Positions 1 through 7,683 of a stretch of 36,995 bases of DNA are shown here, in pieces. The number at the start of each line of letters is the position of its first letter. The stretch's first letter is position 1. The notes beneath the pieces are model-generated. The model saw nothing but the letters and a program-made list of their open reading frames with translations. It ran no database searches and had not been told where the DNA came from. The stretch is from a candidate division Zixibacteria bacterium SM23_81 (GTDB lineage Bacteria; SM23-81). A program made the translations under genes and the position numbers. The stretch lies in NCBI GenBank assembly GCA_001304015.1, contig LJUY01000022.1:1-36995 (forward strand), in the 5' to 3' direction.

Positions 1-1176
1 TCGCCCTGGTAGGAGGCCAGGATGGCATCCTGGATGAGGGAGGTATCCTGGGGGACTCTTAGTGTTCGGGGGTGAACATCTGTGCATCCGACCCCATATC
101 GACCCATGAGACCGCCGCCAGATCCTGCGGTGACACAGAGAGAATTGCCGGCCAGATGGTAGTCGCCGTTTACCCAGTTGCAGAAGAAGGGATCGTAATC
201 GATATTGCCGCTGCCGGCATAGCCGCCCCTGACATCGCAATAGCTGATCGTAGAGAGATCGGAAGGATATATTTCACTGGCCCAGTTGTAGAAGACGATG
301 CCTGCTTCTGCATAGACCCCGGCCCCCAAAGCCTGGAAATCATCGCCGGCCCGGTTATCGGTTATTGTGCTGCCCAGGGCATCGATGTGGCCGCCTTCTC
401 TGGTGTACAGGGCACCGCCGTTCTGTTGGGCCTTATTCTTGATGAACAGACAGGAGTCAGCCTGAACGGTCGAAGCGGTGCCGCAGTGGATGGCGCCGCC
501 GGTGTGCCGGACGGAGTTGCTGTCGAAGGTGCAGTGTTGAAAGGTGACGTTGGAGGAATTGACCGTTTCCATGCCCCCTCCGTAATCGGCTGTGTTTCCT
601 GAGATGAGGCAGTTTGTGAAGGTGGGCGAAGAGTCATCGCAATATAAACCACCTCCATGATTTCGGTGGTATATACTTTGAGCCAACTGATTATTCGTAA
701 TCTGACAGTCCATAATTTTCGGACTAGCAGCAGCGGCCAGATATATTCCGGTCCCGTAATGATCGTAGTTGCCATTGCCGATTGGCGAGTTGTTGCCTAT
801 CAGGCAGCGTCGGATGGTCGGAGAGGAGGTGGTGCAATAGATTCCCACACCCCGGACACTGGAGGAGGGGCCGCTGTTGTTGACAATACGGCAGTCCTCA
901 ATGTGAGGTTGGGAATTGTTTTTGATGGTCATCCCCCCGCCGTGGGAACCGGAGCAATACCCGTTGGCGATGGTGAAACCGCTTAAAACCGACAAACTGT
1001 CCTCACCGCCAACGGAGTAAAACGCACTCTGATTTGCAGTTGCCCCGCCGCCATCTATAATTGTTTGCGAGATGTGGGAGGTGTCTCCTGAGTGAATGTA
1101 GTTGGAGGTCAGCAGAATCCTTCTGCCCCAGAAGTTAATATTTTCTGGGTAGCTGCCTACGTCCACCAGCACCGTG
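1..1176 (-). repeat. Tandem unit 2 of the beta-helix gene (full length, 392 codons)
   Basis: The motif TCGCCCTGGTAGGAGG occurs at position 1 and again at 1177, giving a period of 1176 bp, exactly 392 codons, so the duplication keeps the frame. Sequence at the very left edge already belongs to the start of a third unit, so the array has at least three members. Confidence 0.85.
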
Positions 1177-1479
1177 TCGCCCTGGTAGGAGGCGAAGATG
1201 GCGTCCTGGATGAGGGAGGTATCCTGGGGGACTCTTAGTGTCCGGGGGTACACATCTGGGCATCCGACCTCATATCGGCCCATGAAGCCGCCGCCAGATC
1301 CTGCGGTGACACAGAGAGAATTGCCAGCCAGATGGTAATCGCCGTGAACCCAGTCGCAGAAAAAGGGGTCATTATCGATATTGCCGCTGCCGGCATAGCC
1401 GCCCCTGACATCGCAATAGCTGATCGTAGAGAGATCGGAAGGATATATTTCACTGGCCCAGTTGTAGAAGACGATGCTG
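1..1479 (-). CDS. Beta-helix repeat protein, continuation after frameshift (runs off left edge)
   Basis: This is the downstream part of the secreted beta-helix gene whose start lies at 2445. I checked every codon of this minus-strand frame (codons whose lowest coordinate is a multiple of 3) from about 1479 to position 1 and found no stop, so about 490 codons stay open to the window edge. It contains the end of repeat unit 1 (residues such as FYNWASEIYPSD and ISYCDVRGGYAGSGNID), then a complete second unit with SLSVLSGFTIANGYCSG and GGGMTIKNN, and the first residues of a third (RTLRVPQDTSLIQDAIL) at the edge. The many G-G-G-[MIL] and NN-[ST]-A turns are typical of pectin-lyase-like parallel beta-helices. 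It is separated from its own signal peptide by the frame change near 1470-1480, so in this assembly it would not be translated as a continuation unless the 32-bp loss is a sequencing or assembly error. Confidence 0.75.
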
Positions 1480-2317
1480 GAAATCATCGCCGGCCCGATT
1501 ATCGGTGATGGTGCTGCGCACGGCATTGATGTGGCCGCCGTCTCTGGTGTACAGGGCGCCCCCGTTCTGTTGGGCCTTATTCTTGATGAACAGACAGGTG
1601 TCCACCTGGACCACTGAGGCGGTGCCGCTGTGGATGGCGCCGCCGGTATAGCGGACATAGTTGCTGTCGAAGGTGCAGTTTTGAAAGGTGACAGAGGAGG
1701 AATTGACCGCTTCCATGCCCCCTCCGTAATCGGCTGTGTTACCGGAGATGTCGCAGTTTATAAAAGTGGGCCAGGAGGCATCACACCAAATACCACCACC
1801 ATAATTTCGTTGATAGTTCTGGGCCAACAGATTATTCGTGATCTGACAGTCGATAATTTGGGGGGCGGCAGCAGCGGCCAGATATATTCCGGCCCCGTAA
1901 TGGTCGTAGTTGCCATTGCCTGTGGGCGAGTTGTTTGCTATCAGGCACCGTCTGAAGCTTGGAGAGGAAGCGGTGCAATATATTCCCACACCACAGACAG
2001 TGGAGGTCGGGCCGCTGTTGTTGACAATGCGGCAATCCTCAATGCGAGGATGGGCATTGTTTTTGATGGTCATCCCCCCGCCGTGGGAACCGGAGCAATA
2101 CCCATTGGTGATGGTGAAACCGCTTAAAACCGATAAACTGTCTTCACTGCCTAAAAAGGAGACCGTTGATTGGCTAACTGCTTGTCCACCTCCGTCAATG
2201 GTGGTCTGAGAGATGTGGATGGTATCTCCGGTTGTGAGGAAAAGAGAGCCCACGGTGATGTGCTTGCCGATGAAGTCGATATTCTCCGGATAAGTACCGT
2301 GGGCTACTAAGACCGTG
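1177..2317 (-). repeat. Tandem unit 1 of the beta-helix gene (with 32-bp and 3-bp losses)
   Basis: This block aligns end to end with 1-1176. The common marker is GTGTC(A/G)CC at 2315 and again at 1174. The unit is 1141 bp against 1176 bp in the neighbouring copy; the difference is one 3-bp indel (one residue near YQRNYGGG against IYHRNHGGG) and the 32-bp deletion near 1476. Identity by eye is very high in the middle and the low-coordinate end, and much lower in the part that follows the signal peptide. Confidence 0.85.
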
Positions 2318-2445
2318 TCACCATCCAAGGCTCCATTTATTCCTCCCTGGATGGTGGTTGAGTCGCCCGGCACGTTTATGATGTGGGCAGATGAGAAAAC
2401 AGCGGTTATGAGAACGATGATTATTGCAATGAAAGACGATTTCAT
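1450..2445 (-). CDS. Secreted parallel beta-helix protein, N-terminal part (frameshifted)
   Basis: The product has a signal peptide (MKSSFIAIIIVLITAVFSSA) followed by one right-handed parallel beta-helix unit: VPGDSTTIQGGINGALDGDTV, then YPENIDF, SGFTITNGYCSG, GGGMTIKNN, and repeated GGGI/GGGM and NN-[ST] turns. I chose the ATG at 2445 over an in-frame ATG at 2508 because 2445 has a strong Shine-Dalgarno (GGGAGGT, 6 nt upstream) and the signal peptide begins there. The frame ends at 1450 with an out-of-frame tail (HRLLQLGQ) just after DDFQ, where the second repeat copy instead continues ALGAGVYAEAG. So this is the front part of a much longer tandem-repeat protein cut by a deletion, not a natural C-terminus. 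Related proteins are secreted or surface-exposed; substrate and role cannot be read here. Transcription probably starts at the promoter at 2744-2772, giving an unusually long leader of roughly 290 nt. Confidence 0.8.
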   Translation of the reverse strand: MKSSFIAIIIVLITAVFSSAHIINVPGDSTTIQGGINGALDGDTVLVAHGTYPENIDFIGKHITVGSLFLTTGDTIHISQTTIDGGGQAVSQSTVSFLGSEDSLSVLSGFTITNGYCSGSHGGGMTIKNNAHPRIEDCRIVNNSGPTSTVCGVGIYCTASSPSFRRCLIANNSPTGNGNYDHYGAGIYLAAAAAPQIIDCQITNNLLAQNYQRNYGGGIWCDASWPTFINCDISGNTADYGGGMEAVNSSSVTFQNCTFDSNYVRYTGGAIHSGTASVVQVDTCLFIKNKAQQNGGALYTRDGGHINAVRSTITDNRAGDDFQHRLLQLGQ

Positions 2446-2582
2446 ATCGACCTCCCATGTTATTGGAGTAACATTTTTTGTGTCAGAAATTTCACTCTTT
2501 ACGTCCAAACGGCAGGAATAAGCTCCAATTCGGTGTGGTGCCGCCCTGTCAATTCACCTGATAACTTCCCAGACACAGGATA

Positions 2583-2680
2583 GCTCTCTCCTCCAGTGGC
2601 TCGGGATGTGATCTCATCTTTGGCAAGCGGGACTAGAGAGCCAATGTCAAAACGCAACTTCCCACGTGCTTTTATCCCAT
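2583..2680 (-). pseudogene. Relic of the 5' end of gene A (the gene at 2974-4695)
   Basis: Read on the minus strand, this stretch follows a duplicated promoter and leader and aligns with the first codons of gene A. After GGGGGTGAT in both, gene A has ATGAAGGCCCTC and this copy has ATAAAAGCACGT; both then run through TTTTGA(T/C)AT. The translations are MKALRKLGFDIAYLALL against IKARGKLRFDIGSLVPL. Over 63 nt I count 39 matches by hand, and many differences fall at third positions. The start codon is ATA and similarity fades after about 20 codons. A two-codon ORF (ATG GGA TAA at 2680-2672) also sits behind the GGGGG. The rest of the 2446-2973 gap holds the promoter at 2744-2772 and the terminator at 2920-2953; I see nothing else in it. 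Confidence 0.6.
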
Positions 2681-2743
2681 CACCCCCTTCAAATGGAGTG
2701 CCCTACGCCGAACCGAGGATGTTTCTATCGATTGTCCAAAACC

Positions 2744-2772
2744 ATTTTAGCAGAGAAAGGTGGGTTTGTCAA
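2744..2772 (-). promoter_or_regulatory. Sigma-70-type promoter for the beta-helix gene
   Basis: On the minus strand: TTGACA (2772-2767), a 17-nt spacer, and TAAAAT (2749-2744). This is close to the sigma-70 consensus. The flanking DNA (GTGTTGACAAACC...GCTAAAAT) is nearly the same as the promoter at 4766-4794, so the two are duplicates. The predicted transcript starts near 2737, far upstream of the coding start at 2445. Confidence 0.75.
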
Positions 2773-2919
2773 CACTTTTTTGGGAATATCGTACTGAAAT
2801 AAATCGCGAGTCGCCCGCTGGTAAGTAAATCGGAATTTGTGAGAAGCTGAAAGAGAGGTGCTGGGAAGGCACACAGGTGAGGTAAGGTTCATCAGGACTG
2901 CTTTTGTGAGCATGAACAG

Positions 2920-2953
2920 AAAAGCCCTCCCAGTCTCCCGAGAGGGCCTTTTG
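2920..2953 (-). terminator. Rho-independent terminator of gene A
   Basis: On the minus strand an AAAAGGCCCTC arm pairs with GAGGGCTTTT across a 12-nt loop, and a short T run follows. It begins about 20 bp past the stop of the gene at 2974-4695. Confidence 0.7.
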
Positions 2954-2973
2954 GCATCGAGCTATGAGAGAGT

Positions 2974-4695
2974 TTATTTCACCAAAAGCATTTTTCTGAC
3001 AAAAGCCTTACTACCGTGCTCCAGCCGATAGAAGTACACCCCGCTGGCCACCCGCTCGCCGTTGTCGTCGAGGCCATTCCAGCCAACCCGATGAGGACCA
3101 GCACCCAGATTTCCGTTCAGGAGGGCATGCACCAGCTGGCCGTTGATATTGTAGATTCTCAAGGCAGCAGGTCCGGCATGGGGAAGATAAAACTCAATTT
3201 GGGTCCTTTCGTTAAAGGGGTTGGGGCGATTTATCAGACGGAAAGGATTGTCCTTAAACACCGGATCCTGACGCGCAACCCGTGTGACATCCTTAAATAT
3301 TGCAGATAGCTGGCGAGCGTCTACCTCGCCGGAAATCCAGTTTGCCTTGTAGGCGAACCGTCCGTGTGCCAGGTAGTGGAGGGCCACGATGGGAAAGGTC
3401 ATTGACTTTCTTTGCATGGGATTCACGATGCGGACCTCTCCCATGTTGATGGCCATTCCGCAGATGTCGCAGTTTTCAACCCCATCCATTTCCATGTAAT
3501 CGACATAGGGGGATTTTCTTAAGAGTTTTTCTCCCCGGTGAACGACAGGCAGCTTGGCGATGGTTTCGATGAACCTCTCGGCCAGCTCGGCACCATCTAG
3601 CAGTCCATTATTGTTGCTGTCGGAGTTGTCCATCAGGGTGTCGAAATAGTCCTCATAATCATCCCTCAAGCCATCGGCGTCGGCGTCGTTGGAAGTCTCG
3701 ATGGAGAAGTGATCGGTGTCATAGTGCGCGAGGACCTCCTTAAGCAGCTTAATGTCAACTCTGCCAAAGTTCACAGTTCCATCGAAGGAAAAGCTACCAT
3801 GCTCCATGTAGTGGAGCCCCACGTAAGGTATATCGATGGAGATGTCCCGCATGGGGTTGTGGATGGTCACATAACCCATGTTGAAGGTCTCACCGCAGAC
3901 CTGACAGTTTTCTATTCCATAGGTCAGATTGTGTTGTACATAGCAGCAGGATTCGGAGGCAATCTCTGGCAGGGAGTTGATGATGGCGATGAACTTGAGG
4001 GCCTCCTCGGGTCCATTGGGGATCTCTGCGGCGGGGTAAGCAAGATGAGTACCTAAGAGTATTTCCTCTGGATAGGTGAGGTAGTCGCCATCTAAGTCCT
4101 CGGCTCCCAGGGAAAGCCAGTGAGAGTCTTGCCCTCGGGCTTTCAGGGGCGTCAGGGCAAACAAGAAGGAGAGGGTGGCGATTGGTAGGGACTTTTTTAC
4201 GAGATGGGGGACGGACGGTCTTTGAGCGTCAAGAAGTGTTCGGCACTCCTGGTGAGTTTTTTGATAATAGGGCAAAAGGGAGGGGGTCGCTCGACATCCG
4301 GGGCAGGCCCAGTGGAACAGAATCTCCTGACCGTTGTCAACAAGGTTGTTCTGTGTGTAACCATTGTCGGCGAAGTTCCTGACGCAGCAGCCAGGATACC
4401 CAAACAGCAAACCTTCGGTCATCACGGTCTGGCGATCCTTGCCCACAGGTTTTTTGTCAAACCTCCGGGTGTAAAAATCCAAATAGCGCGATGACTTGCT
4501 GAAGATCAGCTCCGTGATGGTCCCTCCATTGGCCAGCTTTCTGTCCACCGTGTTGGTCTTGAGACCCAGGTGGCGCAGGGCTTTGATCTGCCCGCGGGAA
4601 AAATTGCTCTCCCAGCGACTCAGGGGCTTGACATCCTTTTTGGTGAGCAAAGCCAGATAAGCGATATCAAAACCCAGCTTTCTGAGGGCCTTCAT
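2974..4695 (-). CDS. Gene A: GYPGCC-domain / duplicated Cys-module exported protein with FlgD-like tail
   Basis: The protein is 573 residues. I chose ATG 4695 because of the GGGGGGTG Shine-Dalgarno; a longer frame from 4827 would translate across the promoter. Residues 1-165 form a Lys/Arg-rich, probably cytosolic domain with GYPGCC (99-104) and CPGC (131-134), reminiscent of DUF483-like GYPxCC proteins. Residues 166-190 (VKKSLPIATLSFLFALTPLKARGQ) look like an internal signal peptide or anchor. Two related segments of about 170 residues follow. Each has EF-hand-like Asp loops (DLDGD 201-205, DADADG 337-342, DSNNNG 359-364) and then NCxxCG, NMGxVxIxNPM and LHYxxHGxF (263-302 and 408-447). Residues 488-573 are a FlgD-Ig/type-9-like C-terminal domain (RPNPFN, GVYFYRLEHG, RKMLLVK). 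I do not recognise the whole protein. The paired cysteines could bind metal or cofactor, or be disulfide-bonded. It has its own promoter and terminator, so it is likely monocistronic. Confidence 0.75.
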   Translation of the reverse strand: MKALRKLGFDIAYLALLTKKDVKPLSRWESNFSRGQIKALRHLGLKTNTVDRKLANGGTITELIFSKSSRYLDFYTRRFDKKPVGKDRQTVMTEGLLFGYPGCCVRNFADNGYTQNNLVDNGQEILFHWACPGCRATPSLLPYYQKTHQECRTLLDAQRPSVPHLVKKSLPIATLSFLFALTPLKARGQDSHWLSLGAEDLDGDYLTYPEEILLGTHLAYPAAEIPNGPEEALKFIAIINSLPEIASESCCYVQHNLTYGIENCQVCGETFNMGYVTIHNPMRDISIDIPYVGLHYMEHGSFSFDGTVNFGRVDIKLLKEVLAHYDTDHFSIETSNDADADGLRDDYEDYFDTLMDNSDSNNNGLLDGAELAERFIETIAKLPVVHRGEKLLRKSPYVDYMEMDGVENCDICGMAINMGEVRIVNPMQRKSMTFPIVALHYLAHGRFAYKANWISGEVDARQLSAIFKDVTRVARQDPVFKDNPFRLINRPNPFNERTQIEFYLPHAGPAALRIYNINGQLVHALLNGNLGAGPHRVGWNGLDDNGERVASGVYFYRLEHGSKAFVRKMLLVK

Positions 4696-4765
4696 AAGAT
4701 CACCCCCCACACAAATGAAGTGCCCCAAACCTAGCCGAGGCAGTTTCTGTCGCCTCTTCAGAACT

Positions 4766-4794
4766 ATTTTAGCAGAAAAAAGAGGGTTTGTCAA
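4766..4794 (-). promoter_or_regulatory. Sigma-70-type promoter of gene A
   Basis: On the minus strand: TTGACA (4794-4789), a 17-nt spacer, and TAAAAT (4771-4766). The transcript would start near 4759, giving a leader of about 65 nt before ATG 4695. The remainder of the 4696-5093 gap holds only the terminator at 4951-4979; a 76-codon minus frame in it shows no coding character. Confidence 0.8.
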
Positions 4795-4950
4795 CACTTT
4801 TCTTGGAAAAGTCGGAAAGAGTTCCATTCAAGGTTCAAGCTGGTCGAAAGTCAATTCGCGCCAGGGCAAGTTCAAGTTTCGTTCTAAGGGGTGCAGAAGG
4901 AAAAGCGCGAGAGCATTTTCCTCCTTAAATTTCGGATCATGCCGACATAA

Positions 4951-4979
4951 GAGAGCCGACCTCTGAGAGGTCGGCCCTG
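4951..4979 (-). terminator. Hairpin terminator of the first ECF operon
   Basis: A perfect 9-bp stem (GCCGACCTC / GAGGTCGGC, 4955-4963 and 4967-4975) closes on a 3-nt loop. On the minus strand it is followed by TCTCTTATGT, a weak T-rich tail. It lies about 120 bp past the PDZ gene. Confidence 0.6.
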
Positions 4980-5093
4980 GAGATTGGGCAAGCGCCAAAC
5001 GACGCTCACGATCTGAGCGCAAAGGACGTAAGGGGGGAGGCAAAGCCCTTGGCCACACTCGGCACTTGCCCGGATAGAAATAACTGTGGAATT

Positions 5094-6113
5094 TTATTTC
5101 ATCTCAAGCTTATCTTTGATGCGACTCAGCTCTTCCTCGAGCTCTTCCAGGCGCGTCTCTAAATCCTCCAGGTCGAAATCCTCCAGATATTTCTCCACCT
5201 CTACGTCGATGTCCTGCAAATCATGGCTGGGAGCCATTATTTTCATGCGCTTGAGCTTTCGGGGAAACTCCTTCAGCTCTTGGCGCAATTTCTTATGATC
5301 GGGTCGCTCCTCTAAGGTGGCCTTCAGCTTCATTTCCTTGCCTTTGCGGAGCACCACCAGCTCTATCTCATCTCCCTCCTCGTGGTCGCCGATGACGTCG
5401 TGAAGATCGGGAGTATCCTCGATACGCTCCCCGTTGGCCTTGATGAGTATATCGCCGGCTTTGAGTCCAGCTTTCTCAGCAGGGCTTTCTGACACCACCT
5501 CGCTGATCAAGATTCCACGGCCGTCTTTGACCTCGAAGTACTTGGCCAGTTGGTCTGTGAGATCGATAGTATGGACTCCCAGCCACAGATCAGAGCCTAA
5601 CCAACTGCACAGGTGCGGGAGGCCTAATAGACTGAGATCATCGTCAAAGTCGAGGAATAGCTTCTTCTTCCCAGTGTCACCCAAGATCTTTATGGTGCAT
5701 GCTTTCTCATGATCGAATTCTCCGACCTTGGCGGTGAGGGTTTTCTTCTTGCCGTCTCGGGAGATATCCACCTTCACCTGGGTATCAGGAGCTGTCTTTC
5801 GCACCAGCTTGGACAGACGGCGGGGGGAAGTGACCTCTTTGCCGTCGTATTTCAGGATGATGTCACCCACCTCGAAACCAGCCTTTTCCGCCGGGCTTTC
5901 CTCGACGACATCCGTGACCAGCACACCCGCATCTGAAGAGATGTCCGTGGCCTCCCGAAGTTCCGGGGTCAGCCGTTGGAGAGAAACACCCAACCAGCCT
6001 TCGTCTTCCCCTGCCACAGCGGTGCCGCTGTAAAAGGTCAGGGCGGAAGCAGCCACTAAGGCCATCAGCGACGGGAGAATCGAAAACGCACCTCTCCGAA
6101 ACGCTGCTTTCAT
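5094..6113 (-). CDS. Exported double-PDZ protein with C-terminal coiled coil
   Basis: The protein is 339 residues. ATG 6113 is preceded by GGAGG and starts a signal peptide or anchor (residues 1-34, ending TAVAG). PDZ domain 1 spans about 38-132 (GWLGVSLQ, SPAEKAGFEVGDIILKYDG). PDZ domain 2 spans about 176-268 (LWLGVHTI, SPAEKAGLKAGDILIKANG). The C-terminus from about 305 is a charged heptad-like helix (LEDLETRLEELEEELSRIK). It resembles the PDZ half of DegP/DegQ/HtrA proteins, but no trypsin-like protease domain is present, so it is more likely a periplasmic adaptor or sensor. It is the last gene of the operon sigma - anti-sigma - repeat protein - PDZ and starts 19 bp after the repeat-protein gene ends, which fits a role in the envelope response of that sigma factor. 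Confidence 0.85.
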   Translation of the reverse strand: MKAAFRRGAFSILPSLMALVAASALTFYSGTAVAGEDEGWLGVSLQRLTPELREATDISSDAGVLVTDVVEESPAEKAGFEVGDIILKYDGKEVTSPRRLSKLVRKTAPDTQVKVDISRDGKKKTLTAKVGEFDHEKACTIKILGDTGKKKLFLDFDDDLSLLGLPHLCSWLGSDLWLGVHTIDLTDQLAKYFEVKDGRGILISEVVSESPAEKAGLKAGDILIKANGERIEDTPDLHDVIGDHEEGDEIELVVLRKGKEMKLKATLEERPDHKKLRQELKEFPRKLKRMKIMAPSHDLQDIDVEVEKYLEDFDLEDLETRLEELEEELSRIKDKLEMK

Positions 6114-6132
6114 GGTAGCACCCTCCTTTCCC

Positions 6133-7683
6133 TTATCTCCCTGAGGAGATGAGATAGATGTTCGAATTGTTAGCATCGAGTTGGATATTCGCTTTTCCCT
6201 GGCCCAGCTTTCCTCGAGCCCACTGAGATGCCCCATCCTTTTTAATCTCCAGGGGAAAGTCGGAGTCGATGGTGCCGTAAAGGGCCTCAGCGGTTATGAA
6301 GGCTGAGGGCTTCGATGGCAGGTTTACCCGGACTACGCCGAAGGCGGTATCTAGACGATAGAGATTCTGGCGGATCTCATCGATGATGAGCTCGATATCT
6401 CCGTTTCGGCTTAAAATGATAACGTCTCCGGCAAGCTTTTCAGCCCGAATACCCCCCTTGGTGTTTTCAATATGTGTTTGCCCCATGACATCGGCGATGC
6501 TCACCGGGGACCCCGAGTTGCTGACATGGAGATCGCCCATCACCCCCATCACCTCCACGTAACCGAGGTGATTTTTGACCCATGCGTCGCCGTCGATGTT
6601 AACCACCTCGATGGGCCCAGCGATGTTTTCCACGTTGACTGCCCCGGAGATCTCCTTTAGGCTCAAGGAGCTGAATTCGTTGCTGGCGACCACATCGCCC
6701 TGAATATTGCTGGCCTCAATGGGACCGAAACTGGTCTCGGCGTGAAGCGGGCCGTTTCCCCCTGTGACGATGATGGGTCCCTGTCTGTTGTGAAGCTCGA
6801 GATCTCCAGCACATTGGTGGATTTCCAGTGAACCATGGCTCGTTCTGGCCCTGAGGCCCTTGGTGAAGCCCTGTACACGTACATCGCCGAAATGGTTCTC
6901 CACTTGAAGAGGACAATCCTGCGGCAGCTCCACCTGTAGAAGCACAGATGTTGCCTGCACCGTTTTAGGGCGAACGTCTGGAAAGCGAGTGCTTACCTTG
7001 ACGATTGAATTCTCCGGGACCACCTTAAAGGTCACCTCGCGGGCGTATCGCTGGGCATCGACTTGGGAGGTGGCCAGGACCTTGATCTCTGCCACCAGGT
7101 TGGCACTGGCTATTGGGGAGCCATTGATCACCACGTCGCCGAACTCGTGGGTCACAAAGAATGGTGGTGAACCTGCGAGCGGGATGGTCTTTTCCAGCCG
7201 ATGGGAAAACGAGGACGCCCAAACAGATTGCAAGTGGTGCTCAAACAGTTGATCGAACTTTGCGCGCCACATGTTCCAAAAATGCTCCTGCTGTCGGTCA
7301 AAGTCGCCCCACCAGCGTTGCCTGGCCAAATCCGAGGTCTGAACTCGGGGAAGCTCCTCGAGATATCTGTGTAAGGCTCTCTGGTAAAGCCGCATCGTGT
7401 GCTGAGAACTCTTCCTAAAATCCTCCAGCTGAGCGTCTAGGTCAGTCTCTGTGATTCGCCAGAGGGAGTCCATCAAATCCTCAGCGGTGGGCACTGTGAG
7501 AAACCACCTGGAGTCCAATTGCCGGATCTGCGTCGTCTGAAGCCCTTTCTGTTGGGCAAAGACGGTGGTGACCATGGCCAGCATGAACAGTGGTATCAAA
7601 GCCGTCGATTTCAGGCTTATGGCCCAGGCATTAATATTGGGCCGAGACGGCCATCTCTCGAAGGGTAGATATTTTGCTGTCAT
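6133..7683 (-). CDS. Exported repeat protein, DUF4097-like, 18-residue periodicity
   Basis: The protein has about 516 residues from ATG 7683. The frame is open further upstream, but that part overlaps the anti-sigma gene deeply and looks like shadow sequence. The start is uncertain: no good Shine-Dalgarno is visible, and translation is probably coupled to the preceding gene, which it overlaps by about 50 bp. A hydrophobic signal sequence (STALIPLFMLAMVTTVFA) is followed by a helical region rich in Trp, Gln and Arg. From about residue 260 there are nine or ten 18-residue strand repeats of the type xxGxVEVxxVxGDLHVxN, as in DUF4097/adhesin-like beta-solenoids. Such proteins are often found beside ECF sigma and anti-sigma genes. 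A role as an envelope component or stress effector is inference from this context. Confidence 0.8.
   Translation of the reverse strand: MTAKYLPFERWPSRPNINAWAISLKSTALIPLFMLAMVTTVFAQQKGLQTTQIRQLDSRWFLTVPTAEDLMDSLWRITETDLDAQLEDFRKSSQHTMRLYQRALHRYLEELPRVQTSDLARQRWWGDFDRQQEHFWNMWRAKFDQLFEHHLQSVWASSFSHRLEKTIPLAGSPPFFVTHEFGDVVINGSPIASANLVAEIKVLATSQVDAQRYAREVTFKVVPENSIVKVSTRFPDVRPKTVQATSVLLQVELPQDCPLQVENHFGDVRVQGFTKGLRARTSHGSLEIHQCAGDLELHNRQGPIIVTGGNGPLHAETSFGPIEASNIQGDVVASNEFSSLSLKEISGAVNVENIAGPIEVVNIDGDAWVKNHLGYVEVMGVMGDLHVSNSGSPVSIADVMGQTHIENTKGGIRAEKLAGDVIILSRNGDIELIIDEIRQNLYRLDTAFGVVRVNLPSKPSAFITAEALYGTIDSDFPLEIKKDGASQWARGKLGQGKANIQLDANNSNIYLISSGR

Noticed and set aside
72-2127. Several plus-strand frames of 60-180 codons across 1-2130
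   Set aside because: They mirror each other because the DNA is a tandem repeat, and they lie opposite a beta-helix gene with a signal peptide and Shine-Dalgarno on the minus strand.
2725-2913. 62-codon minus-strand frame whose end resembles the N-terminal extension of gene A's frame (KVLTNP.FSAK in both)
   Set aside because: Both stretches are translated promoter DNA (the TTGACA...TAAAAT block); the similarity is the duplicated promoter, which is also why the start at 4827 for gene A was rejected.
4828-5058. 76-codon minus-strand frame between the gene A promoter and the PDZ operon terminator
   Set aside because: It runs through the terminator hairpin, and its composition (Pro/Arg/Leu-rich) looks non-coding.
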